Shown here piece by piece: positions 1 through 8,651 of a stretch of DNA of 64,000 bases. Position 1 is the first letter of the stretch. Each line of letters starts with the position of its first letter. The DNA is from Paenibacillus sp. (GTDB lineage Bacteria > Bacillota > Bacilli > Paenibacillales > Paenibacillaceae), in the NCBI GenBank assembly GCA_023512345.1, contig JAILZT010000003.1:124001-188000 (forward strand), written 5' to 3'. The notes under the pieces were generated by a model that saw only the letters and a program-made list of their open reading frames with translations, was not told where the DNA came from and made no database searches. A program made the position numbers and the translations under genes.

Positions 1-58
1 TCACAACACGGTTCTATATTCATTCAAGCTATTATGTGTAATTTGCAGATGAATCTGA

Positions 59-820
59 CTACCTTCCGCCACCCCGGAATTTCTGCGAATAGGCCTTCAC
101 ATCTTGGGCGTTCTTCACCCGGTTGCGGCTCCACTCCAGTAAAATTCGATCAATATAACGGAAATGAAGTTTACCTGCAAATACAGATTCCTTAAGCGCC
201 AGTAAAATAAGTTCCTCAGGATAACGATCTTGATCCAGCCACCCGGAAATCGTCTCGCACTCCATGGGAGATAATGGACGTCCGAATTCTTTTTCGAAGA
301 TAAGGAACAAGCTGCGGCTTTCATCTTCCGGATTCGATAAACCTTTTCCAGACCCACCATCAGGTGGAAAACCACCAAATCGATTGTCAGTCACTCTAGA
401 GATCGAGGACTTCGATTCATTCCCCTGAGTTCCTTCTTGTTCAGAAGCTTTAGCTTGATTCGCTAGAAAAGCGCCTAGCTTTCCATACAAACCGGAAAAG
501 TTATAGCGCTCATAATGCATGTCACGAAGCTCATCATTATCACCATCGATACTGATAAAGCCATCCTTCATAAGCTTCTGCAGTTCCCCCGCAATAACGG
601 GTATGCTCCGCCCTGTTACAGCTTGAAGCTCCTCAAGAGAAGGAAATTCAATCCCCTCAACCTGGCGAAAGGAGAGCAAGTGGATAAGCAGCAGTGTTTC
701 ACTACCGCTTAAATTCAGCTTGCGGTAATTTCTAAGCAGAGCATAAGGAATAATGGCCATTCCATTATCCAGGCCAAAGGAGACGCCTTCGCCCCAAGTG
801 TTCCATCCTTTGCTGTCCAT
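59..820 (-). CDS. dnaD: DnaD-family replication initiation protein
   Basis: The 253-residue protein has an N-terminal winged-helix-like region (about 1-115), a low-complexity linker (about 120-165), and a C-terminal DnaD/DnaB2 domain (about 168-240) ending in the Y-x3-I-L-x2-W pattern (YIDRILLEW). In Bacillus, DnaD acts with DnaB and DnaI to remodel origin DNA and load the replicative helicase. It lies directly downstream of asnS on the same strand with an 18-bp gap, the B. subtilis order, so the two are probably co-transcribed. Its length is close to the roughly 230-residue B. subtilis protein. A phage DnaD-like protein is the main alternative, but the synteny argues for the housekeeping copy. 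Confidence 0.9.
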   Translation of the reverse strand: MDSKGWNTWGEGVSFGLDNGMAIIPYALLRNYRKLNLSGSETLLLIHLLSFRQVEGIEFPSLEELQAVTGRSIPVIAGELQKLMKDGFISIDGDNDELRDMHYERYNFSGLYGKLGAFLANQAKASEQEGTQGNESKSSISRVTDNRFGGFPPDGGSGKGLSNPEDESRSLFLIFEKEFGRPLSPMECETISGWLDQDRYPEELILLALKESVFAGKLHFRYIDRILLEWSRNRVKNAQDVKAYSQKFRGGGR

Positions 821-838
821 ATGCGTCCCCTCTCTCCC

Positions 839-2134
839 TTAAGGGTAAAGACGGTACAGTGTACGAGGGAAAGGAATAGTCTCGCGAACGTGGTCAAGAC
901 CGCAAATCCAGGCTACAGTGCGCTCTAATCCCAAACCGAAGCCAGAGTGAGGCACAGAACCATAGGTACGCAAATCCATATACCATTTGTACGTATCCAT
1001 TGAAAGATTATGTTCTTTGAATCGTTCTTCCAAAAGTGCAGGATCATCGATCCGCTGTGATCCGCCAATAATCTCTCCATACCCTTCTGGAGCGATCATA
1101 TCAGCACACAATACCACTTCCGGACGATCCGGGTGCGGCTTCATATAGAAGGCCTTGAAAGACGCTGGGTAATGCGTAATAAATACCGGCTTGTCATTTT
1201 CTTCAGCAATTGCCGTTTCATGTGGTGCACCGAAATCATCGCCCCAAGCAATCTCAAAGCCCTTATCATTCAAGAATTTAATAGCATCGTCATAACTAAT
1301 ACGCGGGAAAGGTGCCTTGATATTCTCCAGCTTGGAAATATCACGACCTACTGCTTCAAGCTCAGGTCGACAGTTAGTAACCACGGATTGAACAATATGG
1401 CTAATGAAATTCTCCTGAACACGCAGGCTTTCCTCATGATCCGTGAATGCCATTTCCGGTTCAATCATCCAGAATTCGATCAAGTGACGACGAGTTTTGG
1501 ACTTCTCGGCACGGAAGGTAGGACCAAATGAATAGACGCGGCCTAAAGCCATTGCAGCAGCTTCCATGTAAAGCTGGCCGCTTTGCGTCAAATAGGCATC
1601 CTCTTCAAAATACTTCGTATGGAACAAGTTGGTTGTTCCCTCAGCGGAAGTTGGTGTCAAGATCGGTGGATCCACAAGCGTAAATCCGTTCGTATCGAAG
1701 TACTGTTGAATGGCCCGAATAATTTCCGCACGAATCACTAGTACGGCCCGTTGCTTCGCTGAACGAAGCCAAAGATGACGATGATCCATCAAAAAATCCA
1801 CACCATGCTCCTTCGGTGTGATCGGGTAATTCTCGGTCAGATGCAGCACTTCTATTCCTGTTACAGTCATCTCATAACCCGATTGACTGCGAGGCTCCTC
1901 ACGGATAATACCGGTCACATACAATGAGCTTTCTTGAGTCAGACTCTTGGCATCATCCCATACTTGTTCAGACACTTCAGATTTCACGACAACTCCCTGA
2001 ATATACCCTGTACCATCACGAAGCTGCAGGAACTGAATTTTACCGCTGGAACGTTTGTTATTAACCCAACAGCCGATAACAACCGTTTCTCCAACATGTT
2101 CATTCACGGTCTTTATAACACTCTTGTTAGCCAT
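839..2134 (-). CDS. asnS: Asparaginyl-tRNA synthetase
   Basis: This 431-residue class IIb synthetase charges tRNA-Asn with asparagine in the cytoplasm. An N-terminal OB-fold anticodon-binding domain (about 1-105) precedes the catalytic domain. Class II motif 2 ([12 protein letters not shown]) and motif 3 ([12 protein letters not shown]) are both clear. The length is normal for bacterial AsnRS. The neighbour dnaD matches B. subtilis, but the gene upstream here is ackA, not aspB. No T-box is visible, because ackA ends only 21 bp upstream and leaves no room for a leader; the gene is probably read as part of the hbd-ackA-asnS-dnaD unit. Confidence 0.97.
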   Translation of the reverse strand: MANKSVIKTVNEHVGETVVIGCWVNNKRSSGKIQFLQLRDGTGYIQGVVVKSEVSEQVWDDAKSLTQESSLYVTGIIREEPRSQSGYEMTVTGIEVLHLTENYPITPKEHGVDFLMDHRHLWLRSAKQRAVLVIRAEIIRAIQQYFDTNGFTLVDPPILTPTSAEGTTNLFHTKYFEEDAYLTQSGQLYMEAAAMALGRVYSFGPTFRAEKSKTRRHLIEFWMIEPEMAFTDHEESLRVQENFISHIVQSVVTNCRPELEAVGRDISKLENIKAPFPRISYDDAIKFLNDKGFEIAWGDDFGAPHETAIAEENDKPVFITHYPASFKAFYMKPHPDRPEVVLCADMIAPEGYGEIIGGSQRIDDPALLEERFKEHNLSMDTYKWYMDLRTYGSVPHSGFGLGLERTVAWICGLDHVRETIPFPRTLYRLYP

Positions 2135-2155
2135 GCCTTCATTCTCTCCTCTGAT

Positions 2156-3364
2156 TTAGCCGTTAATACCTTGCACAATACGGTTAGTATCACGTGCAAT
2201 GACAAGCTCTTCGTTTGTAGGCACTACAAGCACCTGCACCTTGGAATCAGCCGTAGAAATGCGACGAGGATCACCGGAACGGATCTTGTTAGCCTCTACA
2301 TCCAGTTCAATGCCAAGGAACGTCAAATTGTTAAGTACTTGTCCGCGCAGCATAGAGGAATTCTCTCCAACACCCGCAGTGAAGACGATAACATCCACAC
2401 CGTTCATTGCAGCTGCGTAAGAACCAATATACTTCCGCAAGCGATACTCATACATATTAAATGCAAGCGTTGAGTTGGGATCACCCTTCTCAGCACCGTT
2501 CTCAATATCACGCATGTCGCTGCTGAAGCCCGAAATAGCCAAAACTCCACTATGTTTGTTAAGCATAGAGTTGACCTCTCCTACGGACAGCTCTTCCTTA
2601 TTCATTACGTAAGGAACGATTGCCGGGTCAAGATCGCCGCTGCGCGTACCCATCATAAGGCCTTCCAGCGGTGTCATACCCATCGAAGTATCTACAGAGA
2701 TACCTCCTTGAACTGCAGTCACGCTGCCCCCGTTACCGATATGACAAGTTATGATTTTCAGGTCCTCAAGCGGACGATCCAAATATTCCGCAGCAGCTTT
2801 GCTTACGAAATCATGGGATGTTCCATGCGCGCCGTAGCGGCGAACTTTATATTTGTTATACAAAACTCTCGGAATGGCATACATAAAGGACTTTTCAGGC
2901 ATAGTTTGGTGGAACGCCGTATCAAATACTACGACCTGAGGAACCCCTGGCATATTAATCTCTGTTGCAGTAATACCCATCATCGCTGCTGGGTTATGCA
3001 GTGGAGCAAGATCGAACAATTGGCGGATTTTTGTTTTTGTATCTGCATCAACCAGTGCAGAAGCCTTGAAAAACTCTCCCCCGTGTACTACACGGTGGCC
3101 TACTGCATTAATCTCATCCGTTGAACCAAGAACTCCGTGTTCTTTGTCAGTCAGACAAGCTAGAACTTTACGAATAGCTGTATTGTGCTCCAAAATTTCG
3201 CTTACTTCAGTTACATCAGGTTTGCCGGTAGGTTTGTGAGTCAGAATGGAAGAATCCATCCCGATACGTTCCACCAAACCTTTAGCCAAAACGGATTCAT
3301 CAACCATATTATAAAGCTGATATTTCAAAGAAGAACTGCCTGAGTTAATAACTAGAATATTCAT
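2156..3364 (-). CDS. ackA: Acetate kinase
   Basis: The enzyme interconverts acetyl phosphate plus ADP with acetate plus ATP. The 402-residue protein carries the family signatures: an N-terminal N-S-G-S-S-S-L-K, the GHRVVHGG segment, FDTAFHQTMP, HGTSHDFV around the catalytic region, and CHIGNGGS for nucleotide binding. The start codon overlaps the stop of the upstream dehydrogenase gene by 4 bp (ATGA), which indicates translational coupling. In B. subtilis ackA lies elsewhere, so its place between asnS and a 3-hydroxyacyl-CoA dehydrogenase is a lineage-specific arrangement. Confidence 0.97.
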   Translation of the reverse strand: MNILVINSGSSSLKYQLYNMVDESVLAKGLVERIGMDSSILTHKPTGKPDVTEVSEILEHNTAIRKVLACLTDKEHGVLGSTDEINAVGHRVVHGGEFFKASALVDADTKTKIRQLFDLAPLHNPAAMMGITATEINMPGVPQVVVFDTAFHQTMPEKSFMYAIPRVLYNKYKVRRYGAHGTSHDFVSKAAAEYLDRPLEDLKIITCHIGNGGSVTAVQGGISVDTSMGMTPLEGLMMGTRSGDLDPAIVPYVMNKEELSVGEVNSMLNKHSGVLAISGFSSDMRDIENGAEKGDPNSTLAFNMYEYRLRKYIGSYAAAMNGVDVIVFTAGVGENSSMLRGQVLNNLTFLGIELDVEANKIRSGDPRRISTADSKVQVLVVPTNEELVIARDTNRIVQGING

Positions 3365-4233
3365 ACACGGTCACCATCCTTGTCATACTTGAAGAAGCCT
3401 TCGCCTGATTTCATGCCTAGGTGTCCTGCACGTACCATCTTTTTGAGAATAGTAGAAGGACGGTATTTCAGTTCGCCATACTCGCGGAACATCCGCTCCA
3501 GTGCAGCCTGCACTGAATCCAGACCGAAACGGTCAGCCATCTCAAGGGGTCCGTATTGGAACTGGTAGCCGATACGCATCGCATCGTCAATATCTTGAGG
3601 AGAAGCAACGCCTTCTTGCAATACATGCATAGCTTCGTTAATGAGCAAGCAAATAAGGCGGGAGGTTACAAATCCTGGGGATTCGTATATCATTACGCCC
3701 TTTTTCTCAACAATTTCATCAACAAAAGTTTTGGTGTCTTCAAAAGTAGAATCAGATGTTTTTAATCCGCGTACGATTTCGACAAGATCCACTTTGGCTA
3801 CAGGATATATGAAATGCATTCCGATGACGCGCTCCGGATACATCGTCGAGCTTGCAAGTTCTGTTAAGCTGAGTGTTGAAGTGTTGCTTGCTAGAATAAT
3901 ATGGCTTGGACATACTTGGTCAAGTTGGTTAAACACAGACTTCTTTGCTTCCAAATCTTCTGTGATGGTTTCAATGACCATATCACAGGAACTAAGTTCG
4001 GCAAAATGTGTCACCTTTAGAATCCGGCTGAGAATTAGTTTCTTCTCCGCTTGGGTGATCGCCCATTTCTCCAATTGTTTGTCAAGACTGGTCTCAATCA
4101 TCTCATAAGAATAATCTAATCTTTCCGGGGTTTTCTCCACCAGCATTACATCGAGTCCTTTGGCTGCCAACATTTCAGCAATACCTTGGCCCATTGTGCC
4201 ACCGCCAATGACACCTATCTTCTTAAAGTTCAT
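3361..4233 (-). CDS. 3-hydroxybutyryl-CoA dehydrogenase family protein
   Basis: The 290-residue protein is an NAD(P)-dependent 3-hydroxyacyl-CoA dehydrogenase. The N-terminal Rossmann fold has GVIGGGTMGQGIA at residues 8-20. The family segment SNTSTLSLTELA and the catalytic-His region GMHFIYPVAKVDLVEIV follow, and the C-terminal dimerisation domain occupies about 190-285. It resembles single-function Hbd/MmgB enzymes that reduce acetoacetyl-CoA or oxidise 3-hydroxyacyl-CoA. No thiolase or crotonase lies nearby, so the pathway is not fixed by context. The SD is GGATGGAG. It is the first gene of the unit leading into ackA. A TACAAT -10 element sits about 60 bp upstream, but I see no convincing -35. 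Confidence 0.9.
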   Translation of the reverse strand: MNFKKIGVIGGGTMGQGIAEMLAAKGLDVMLVEKTPERLDYSYEMIETSLDKQLEKWAITQAEKKLILSRILKVTHFAELSSCDMVIETITEDLEAKKSVFNQLDQVCPSHIILASNTSTLSLTELASSTMYPERVIGMHFIYPVAKVDLVEIVRGLKTSDSTFEDTKTFVDEIVEKKGVMIYESPGFVTSRLICLLINEAMHVLQEGVASPQDIDDAMRIGYQFQYGPLEMADRFGLDSVQAALERMFREYGELKYRPSTILKKMVRAGHLGMKSGEGFFKYDKDGDRV

Positions 4234-4340
4234 AAAAAATTCTCCATCCTTTCAGGTATCTATACTTCTGTATTGTACCTTGTCTGTCGTAAATATTTAT
4301 AAGCCCGACATATAATGATATCTTAGCATGCCTGAAAAGT

Positions 4341-4375
4341 AAAAAAAAATAACCGGCATAAATAATTATGCCGGT
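4341..4375 (-). terminator. Intrinsic terminator of the FtsH-like operon
   Basis: On the minus strand a 10-bp stem (ACCGGCATAA paired with TTATGCCGGT) is followed by a run of T. The stem overlaps the stop codon of the FtsH-like gene. Confidence 0.85.
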
Positions 4376-5868
4376 AAACGCACGCTGTCACTAAATTGAC
4401 AACGAAATTGCTCTCCAGAGAGGACTTCTTCCTTCATTAGGATGTCCAAGGAGTAATTAAACACGTTTTGTTGGTTATTTAGCAGTTCATGAGTTCGAGC
4501 CATAAGCTCATCCAAAATATTGCTGTTCTCCTTCATAATCTCTTCTGTGGTTACCATTTCCAGCTTGGCAATCCCAAGTGAAGTGAGTCCCGATTTCATC
4601 ATAGTCTCTACAATATTTAGCGCCTGATCAAAATCTCCACGCGAACCGGTACTTCTCCCGCCATAAAAAATAACTTCAGCAGCAGCTCCACCCAAAGCAA
4701 TCATAATCTGTTCTTCTAGATAATCTTTAGTATATAAGTACTGTTCTTGTTGGGGATTATGACGGACATAACCCAATGCTTGACCGCGAGGGGTCAATGT
4801 AACCTGACTCACACTGCCTGGACGGAGCAGCTCCGCCATAATGGCATGTCCAAGTTCATGAATAGCTACACGCTTTTTCTCTTCCTGGTTGGTTTCACGA
4901 TCCGTCTTTTCGCCCATCATCACCTTATCAATGGCCATCGACATATGGCGCTGCTCCACAGCCGTCAAATTTTCACGCATCATATAGATTGCAGCCTCAT
5001 TCATGACACTTTCCAATTGAGCACCTGAGAAGCCATAAGCTTCTTCGGCGATTTTATTTAGATCGGCATCTTTATGAAGCGGCTTGTTCTTGGCATGAAG
5101 ATCGAGAATCGATTTCCGGCCCTTTTTATCAGGCATATCGACTTGGATATGGCGGTCGAACCGTCCCGGACGCAAAAGGGCAGAATCAAGCATTTCCTTA
5201 CGGTTCGTGGCAGCTACCAATAGAATACGCGGTGTATCATTATTATAAATCCCATCCATCTCTGTAAGCAGCTGATTCAGCGTCTGATCATATTCCCGCT
5301 GTTGACCGCCTTCGCGCTTCCCGCCGATAACATCAATTTCATCGATAAAAATGATAGCACTTTCCTTGTTCTCTTTCTGAGCACGGGTACGGGCGTCTTT
5401 GAACAAATCACGGATTCGGCCCGCGCCAACACCTACGTACATCTCCACAAACTCACTGCCCGAAGCAGCCACAAATACAGAGTTCGTATAATGCGCAGCA
5501 GCCTTGGCCATAAGTGTCTTACCCGTTCCCGGAGGGCCTGTAAGCAATATGCCTTTCAGAGGGCGAATACCAAATTTGCTGATTTCTTCATGTCGGATTA
5601 GAAAGTCCAAGGCTTCACGCAGTTCCTGCTTTGCATTATCCTGACCGCCGATCTCTTCAAAGGTAAGCTTCGATGGACCACTCTTTTTACGTTTCTTTTC
5701 TGCACCCGCATTCACAGTCAATCCTCCACGCATATGGGCTACGAGCAGCAGTGCGCCTAACATGGCAGCAGCAATGATAACGGGAACAATATTAATACCG
5801 AGAAAAGCCATAAAAATCAGCAACACAGGAATAAATCCCGCCAATACTTCTTTAATCCACTTAGGCAT
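4366..5868 (-). CDS. FtsH-like AAA+ zinc metalloprotease lacking the extracytoplasmic domain
   Basis: The 500-residue protein has every FtsH core element: Walker A GPPGTGKT (111-118), an aromatic pore loop (YVGVGA, from 144), Walker B IIFIDEID (172-179), second region of homology with ALLRPGRFDRH (230-240), the zinc site HELGH (338-342) and the third-ligand region STGSRGD ending at Asp412. The N-terminus differs: residues 8-46 form one nearly continuous hydrophobic stretch, a tight double-spanning hairpin, with no room for the roughly 70-residue extracytoplasmic domain of canonical FtsH (about 640 residues). It overlaps the upstream gene, which encodes a membrane-anchored protein with a large outside domain, by 8 bp. 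It probably degrades membrane or regulatory proteins; the targets are unknown. The housekeeping ftsH should lie elsewhere in the genome. Confidence 0.85.
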   Translation of the reverse strand: MPKWIKEVLAGFIPVLLIFMAFLGINIVPVIIAAAMLGALLLVAHMRGGLTVNAGAEKKRKKSGPSKLTFEEIGGQDNAKQELREALDFLIRHEEISKFGIRPLKGILLTGPPGTGKTLMAKAAAHYTNSVFVAASGSEFVEMYVGVGAGRIRDLFKDARTRAQKENKESAIIFIDEIDVIGGKREGGQQREYDQTLNQLLTEMDGIYNNDTPRILLVAATNRKEMLDSALLRPGRFDRHIQVDMPDKKGRKSILDLHAKNKPLHKDADLNKIAEEAYGFSGAQLESVMNEAAIYMMRENLTAVEQRHMSMAIDKVMMGEKTDRETNQEEKKRVAIHELGHAIMAELLRPGSVSQVTLTPRGQALGYVRHNPQQEQYLYTKDYLEEQIMIALGGAAAEVIFYGGRSTGSRGDFDQALNIVETMMKSGLTSLGIAKLEMVTTEEIMKENSNILDELMARTHELLNNQQNVFNYSLDILMKEEVLSGEQFRCQFSDSVRLPA

Positions 5869-6394
5869 TATTCCAAACCCCCATAGTTTCAGGCTGTCGC
5901 GGCAAAATAATAAATTTACTTTTTTTGCCGTTGGTCAAACTTACATACACATTAATATCATCGATTTCAGTAGTTGTGGTTATGCCTTTGTACTTTCCCT
6001 TTAGTTGCTCAAGCTTGGCAGGTATCAGGGTATATTTACGGCTTTCCATAGCTTCAGCTACGGAGAACATGGCCTGATCCCAAATTTCATCAAGTTCTTC
6101 ACTAGAATGTTGTTCTACATCCAGCTTAAGTGTACGGCCTCCAATTACGGATTTGCCTTCAGTTGTTATATGTTGAACTAATTCACGTAATTTCGTACCT
6201 GGTTGTAAATCAAGTTTCAAAGATACTTCATCGCGGTTAATAGTTATATGTGACTTTGTGACACCTTCATAGCTGTTAACGATCTTTTGCAAAGGCTCTT
6301 GAATAGCAAACTGGCGATACAAGTACCATCCACCAAACATAAGGGCTAACGATAATACTGACGTAATTAATACAGGTATAAGACGAAGTTTCAA
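5861..6394 (-). CDS. Membrane-anchored protein of unknown function, partner of the FtsH-like protease
   Basis: I do not recognise the family. The 177-residue protein has one N-terminal membrane segment (about 6-25) and a soluble, probably extracytoplasmic domain of about 150 residues with a predicted mix of strands and helices and no cysteines. I chose the TTG start because GAGGAGGA sits 6 nt upstream. Its last codons overlap the start of the FtsH-like gene by 8 bp, so the two are translationally coupled. Because that protease lacks its usual outside domain, this protein may supply an equivalent function as a separate subunit or adaptor; that is inference from gene order and architecture only. 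Confidence 0.75.
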   Translation of the reverse strand: MKLRLIPVLITSVLSLALMFGGWYLYRQFAIQEPLQKIVNSYEGVTKSHITINRDEVSLKLDLQPGTKLRELVQHITTEGKSVIGGRTLKLDVEQHSSEELDEIWDQAMFSVAEAMESRKYTLIPAKLEQLKGKYKGITTTTEIDDINVYVSLTNGKKSKFIILPRQPETMGVWNNA

Positions 6395-6491
6395 GTAACG
6401 TCCTCCTCTCAGATGTGGAAAAAATACATATAAGTATTTATTAATAATATTTAAAGTTATATCAATGGAGTTGTCTCTTAATACAAGTAGT

Positions 6492-6500
6492 AGTATATCA
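6492..6500 (-). promoter_or_regulatory. Extended -10 promoter for the FtsH-like operon
   Basis: The minus strand reads TGATATACT, an extended -10 element, about 95 bp upstream of the TTG start. The -35 region is AT-rich with no good hexamer. Confidence 0.4.
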
Positions 6501-6596
6501 TATGTGTATATACCATTTGAAAATAAATTGTGAATATATTTAAAATTTTTACTACTAAATTCTACATTTTCTCCTTTTCAATACCCCTATATCGAC

Positions 6597-6636
6597 AAAA
6601 AAGACCGTAGCTGTTAGCGATTAGGTCTTTTTTTTA
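6597..6636. terminator. Orphan bidirectional terminator in a 397-bp intergenic region
   Basis: The sequence AAAAAAGACC is inversely repeated as GGTCTTTTTT around a 17-nt loop, so a T-run follows the stem on both strands. The ypmB-like gene already has its own terminator at 6751-6789 and the next gene begins at 6394. This hairpin therefore ends no annotated gene. The remainder of 6395-6791 is AT-rich and holds the promoter noted at 6492 and no supportable ORF. Confidence 0.6.
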
Positions 6637-6750
6637 TTTCATAAATGTGATTTTCTTCTCATCTTATTAGTTGGAAATCCAAATGATGTACATGAGTACG
6701 CACCAAAGTATATACGTTTTCGTTGCTAGTATTATTGACAACAATATAGC

Positions 6751-6789
6751 AAAAAGCCGAGCGAACGTAATCCGTCTGCTCGGCTTTTT
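6751..6789 (-). terminator. Terminator after the ypmB-like gene
   Basis: The stem AAAAAGCCGAGC pairs with GCTCGGCTTTTT. It lies 3 bp beyond the stop codon of the gene at 6792 and has a T-run on the minus strand. Confidence 0.85.
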
Positions 6790-6791
6790 GA

Positions 6792-7310
6792 TTAACGATT
6801 AGGCAAACTATACCCCTCACCTATAGGTGTACCATCTGCAAAACGATAAAAACGGTAATAATAACGATCGTCTTTTTTGTAAAAAAGCTGCCATGCGTAT
6901 TCACCATTATAGACACCGGGCAGCAAACGCTCTATTGTAACATCTGGCATCTCGGATTCAATAATTGCTGTAATTTTGTTCTCAGAGGTTCCGTTAGTAA
7001 GCATTTCAGCGTATATAGCGTTGTCGCCTTCTGCAATCTTTCCCTCGGTAGTAAATCGAACCCACACCATCATATCCGCACCGGCTTGGTTCTTACCCGT
7101 CATAACCCAATAAATAGAGTTTTCATCCCAAACGGATTTTTGTGCCTTAGTGATCTTAACTAATCCAGCCCGGCTTATAGCTGCCTCTTTGGCGATACTG
7201 CGCTCATTCCATTGATCTTTCATAATATAGCCATAGAACTGGCTTAATCCGAACAGAAGGAGCAGAGTCACGCCAAACCCCAGCAAGAGCCATTTTCTCC
7301 TTTTCTTCAA
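6792..7310 (-). CDS. ypmB: YpmB-like membrane-anchored protein (DUF5590/PepSY-type)
   Basis: The 172-residue protein has a basic N-terminus and one membrane segment (about 8-27), followed by an outside domain rich in aromatic residues (for example KKDDRYYYRFYRF). Layout and content match the B. subtilis YpmB family, which lies near dinG, asnS and dnaD there as here. The function is not established; the family fold resembles PepSY-type domains. It sits 39 bp downstream of the MTA/SAH deaminase gene on the same strand, so it is probably the last gene of the dinG-rex-mtaD-ypmB unit. Confidence 0.7.
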   Translation of the reverse strand: MKKRRKWLLLGFGVTLLLLFGLSQFYGYIMKDQWNERSIAKEAAISRAGLVKITKAQKSVWDENSIYWVMTGKNQAGADMMVWVRFTTEGKIAEGDNAIYAEMLTNGTSENKITAIIESEMPDVTIERLLPGVYNGEYAWQLFYKKDDRYYYRFYRFADGTPIGEGYSLPNR

Positions 7311-7349
7311 AAATACAGCTCCCTTTCCTATAACATTCGGACGTTACAA

Positions 7350-8651
7350 TTACCGCTTCAACAGATTCTCAAAAGACTCTTGGGCTTTACGGCGAATCAT
7401 CTCTTCATCCAATGTTTGGCATTTACCGTACTTAACGACTTGTTTGCCATTAATCCATACATGCTCAACATCTTTCGCACTAGCCGAATATACTGCGTGG
7501 GAAAGCAGGTCGCTGTGTGGTAGCAGATGTGGCTGGTCGATATCGATGGCAATGAAATCCGCCTTCATTCCAGGTGCTAGTCTGCCTACATTGTCCAAAA
7601 AGATGGACTTGGCTCCATACTCCGTAGCCATTCGCAAAGCTTCCGGTGCCGGAATTGCCGTTGGATCACCAGATATTCCTTTATGAATCAGAGCCGCAAG
7701 GCGCATTTCCTCGAACATATCCAGGTTGTTATTGCTTGCCGCTCCATCCGTTCCAAGGGACACGGGTACACCTGCTCGCAATAAATCAGTAACACGGGCG
7801 ATTCCACTTGCAAGTTTCAGGTTGCTACCTGGATTATGGGACACCCCCACCTGATGGCGAGCCAAAATCTCTATTTCCTCATCGTTTAGATGAACGCCAT
7901 GGGCAACAATGGACGGACGAGTGAACATCCCCAGCTTCTCTAAATGTGCGACTGGACGCAGACCATAATCAGCTTCGTTTTGCTCAACCTCACGCCGGGT
8001 TTCCGACATATGTGTGTGCATAGGCAGATCCAAATCATGAGCAGCCTGTACAAATTTCACAAAAAAGTCCGGTGGACAAGTGTAAGGTGCATGCGGAGAA
8101 ATCATTGTTGTGATTCTTCCATCCGCTTTTCCGTGCCAGTTACGTGCAAATTCAATAGCCTCAGCCAGCTTGTGATTCTGCATCTCTTCAGAGCAGAAGC
8201 CAATCACTCCGCGCATAAGAACAGAACGGATTCCCGAAAGCTCCGCTACTTCTGCTACTCGGTCCATATGATCATACATGTCTAGGAAAGTTGTTGTTCC
8301 GCCCTTGAGCATTTCTAATACAGACAACGAACTTCCCCAATAAACATCCTCACCCGTGAACTTTTCTTCCATCGGCCACATTTTTTCCTGCAGCCATACC
8401 TGCAAGGCTAAATCATCCCCATAGCCGCGAAGGAGTGACATCGCCGCATGTCCATGCGTGTTAACAAGACCTGGCATAAATAACAACCGGCTGCCATCGA
8501 CGATTTCAACGTCAATTTCGAAAGGGGGTTCCACTTCACCTATGTAAGTGATCCGATCATTCTCAATAGTCATATATCCGTTAAGGACAGGTTTGTCGGC
8601 ACCTGGAACAACAAATCTCCCGTTTTTAATAGTCCATTTATTGCTCTTCAT
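7350..8651 (-). CDS. mtaD: 5-methylthioadenosine/S-adenosylhomocysteine deaminase (amidohydrolase)
   Basis: The protein is a metal-dependent amidohydrolase of about 433 residues. Visible metal and substrate motifs are THGHA, HTHMSE, AHGVHL and GTDGAASNN, the MtaD pattern for deamination of methylthioadenosine and S-adenosylhomocysteine. I placed the start at 8651 because GAGAAGAGG lies at good spacing, whereas the in-frame start 7 codons upstream has AGG directly against it. The start overlaps the end of rex by 14 bp. Members of this family also deaminate related 5'-substituted adenosines, including aminofutalosine in some bacteria. That is worth noting because this window carries futalosine-pathway menaquinone genes. 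The exact substrate is not decided by sequence. Confidence 0.85.
   Translation of the reverse strand: MKSNKWTIKNGRFVVPGADKPVLNGYMTIENDRITYIGEVEPPFEIDVEIVDGSRLLFMPGLVNTHGHAAMSLLRGYGDDLALQVWLQEKMWPMEEKFTGEDVYWGSSLSVLEMLKGGTTTFLDMYDHMDRVAEVAELSGIRSVLMRGVIGFCSEEMQNHKLAEAIEFARNWHGKADGRITTMISPHAPYTCPPDFFVKFVQAAHDLDLPMHTHMSETRREVEQNEADYGLRPVAHLEKLGMFTRPSIVAHGVHLNDEEIEILARHQVGVSHNPGSNLKLASGIARVTDLLRAGVPVSLGTDGAASNNNLDMFEEMRLAALIHKGISGDPTAIPAPEALRMATEYGAKSIFLDNVGRLAPGMKADFIAIDIDQPHLLPHSDLLSHAVYSASAKDVEHVWINGKQVVKYGKCQTLDEEMIRRKAQESFENLLKR

Noticed and set aside
839..2134. Possible T-box control of asnS
   Set aside because: ackA ends 21 bp upstream, leaving no space for a leader, and no T-box sequence (AGGGTGGNACCGCG) is present.
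6641..6790. Type I toxin gene on the minus strand upstream of the orphan terminator
   Set aside because: The only frame with an ATG there is 8 codons long and has no Shine-Dalgarno site. No hydrophobic toxin-like peptide is encoded.
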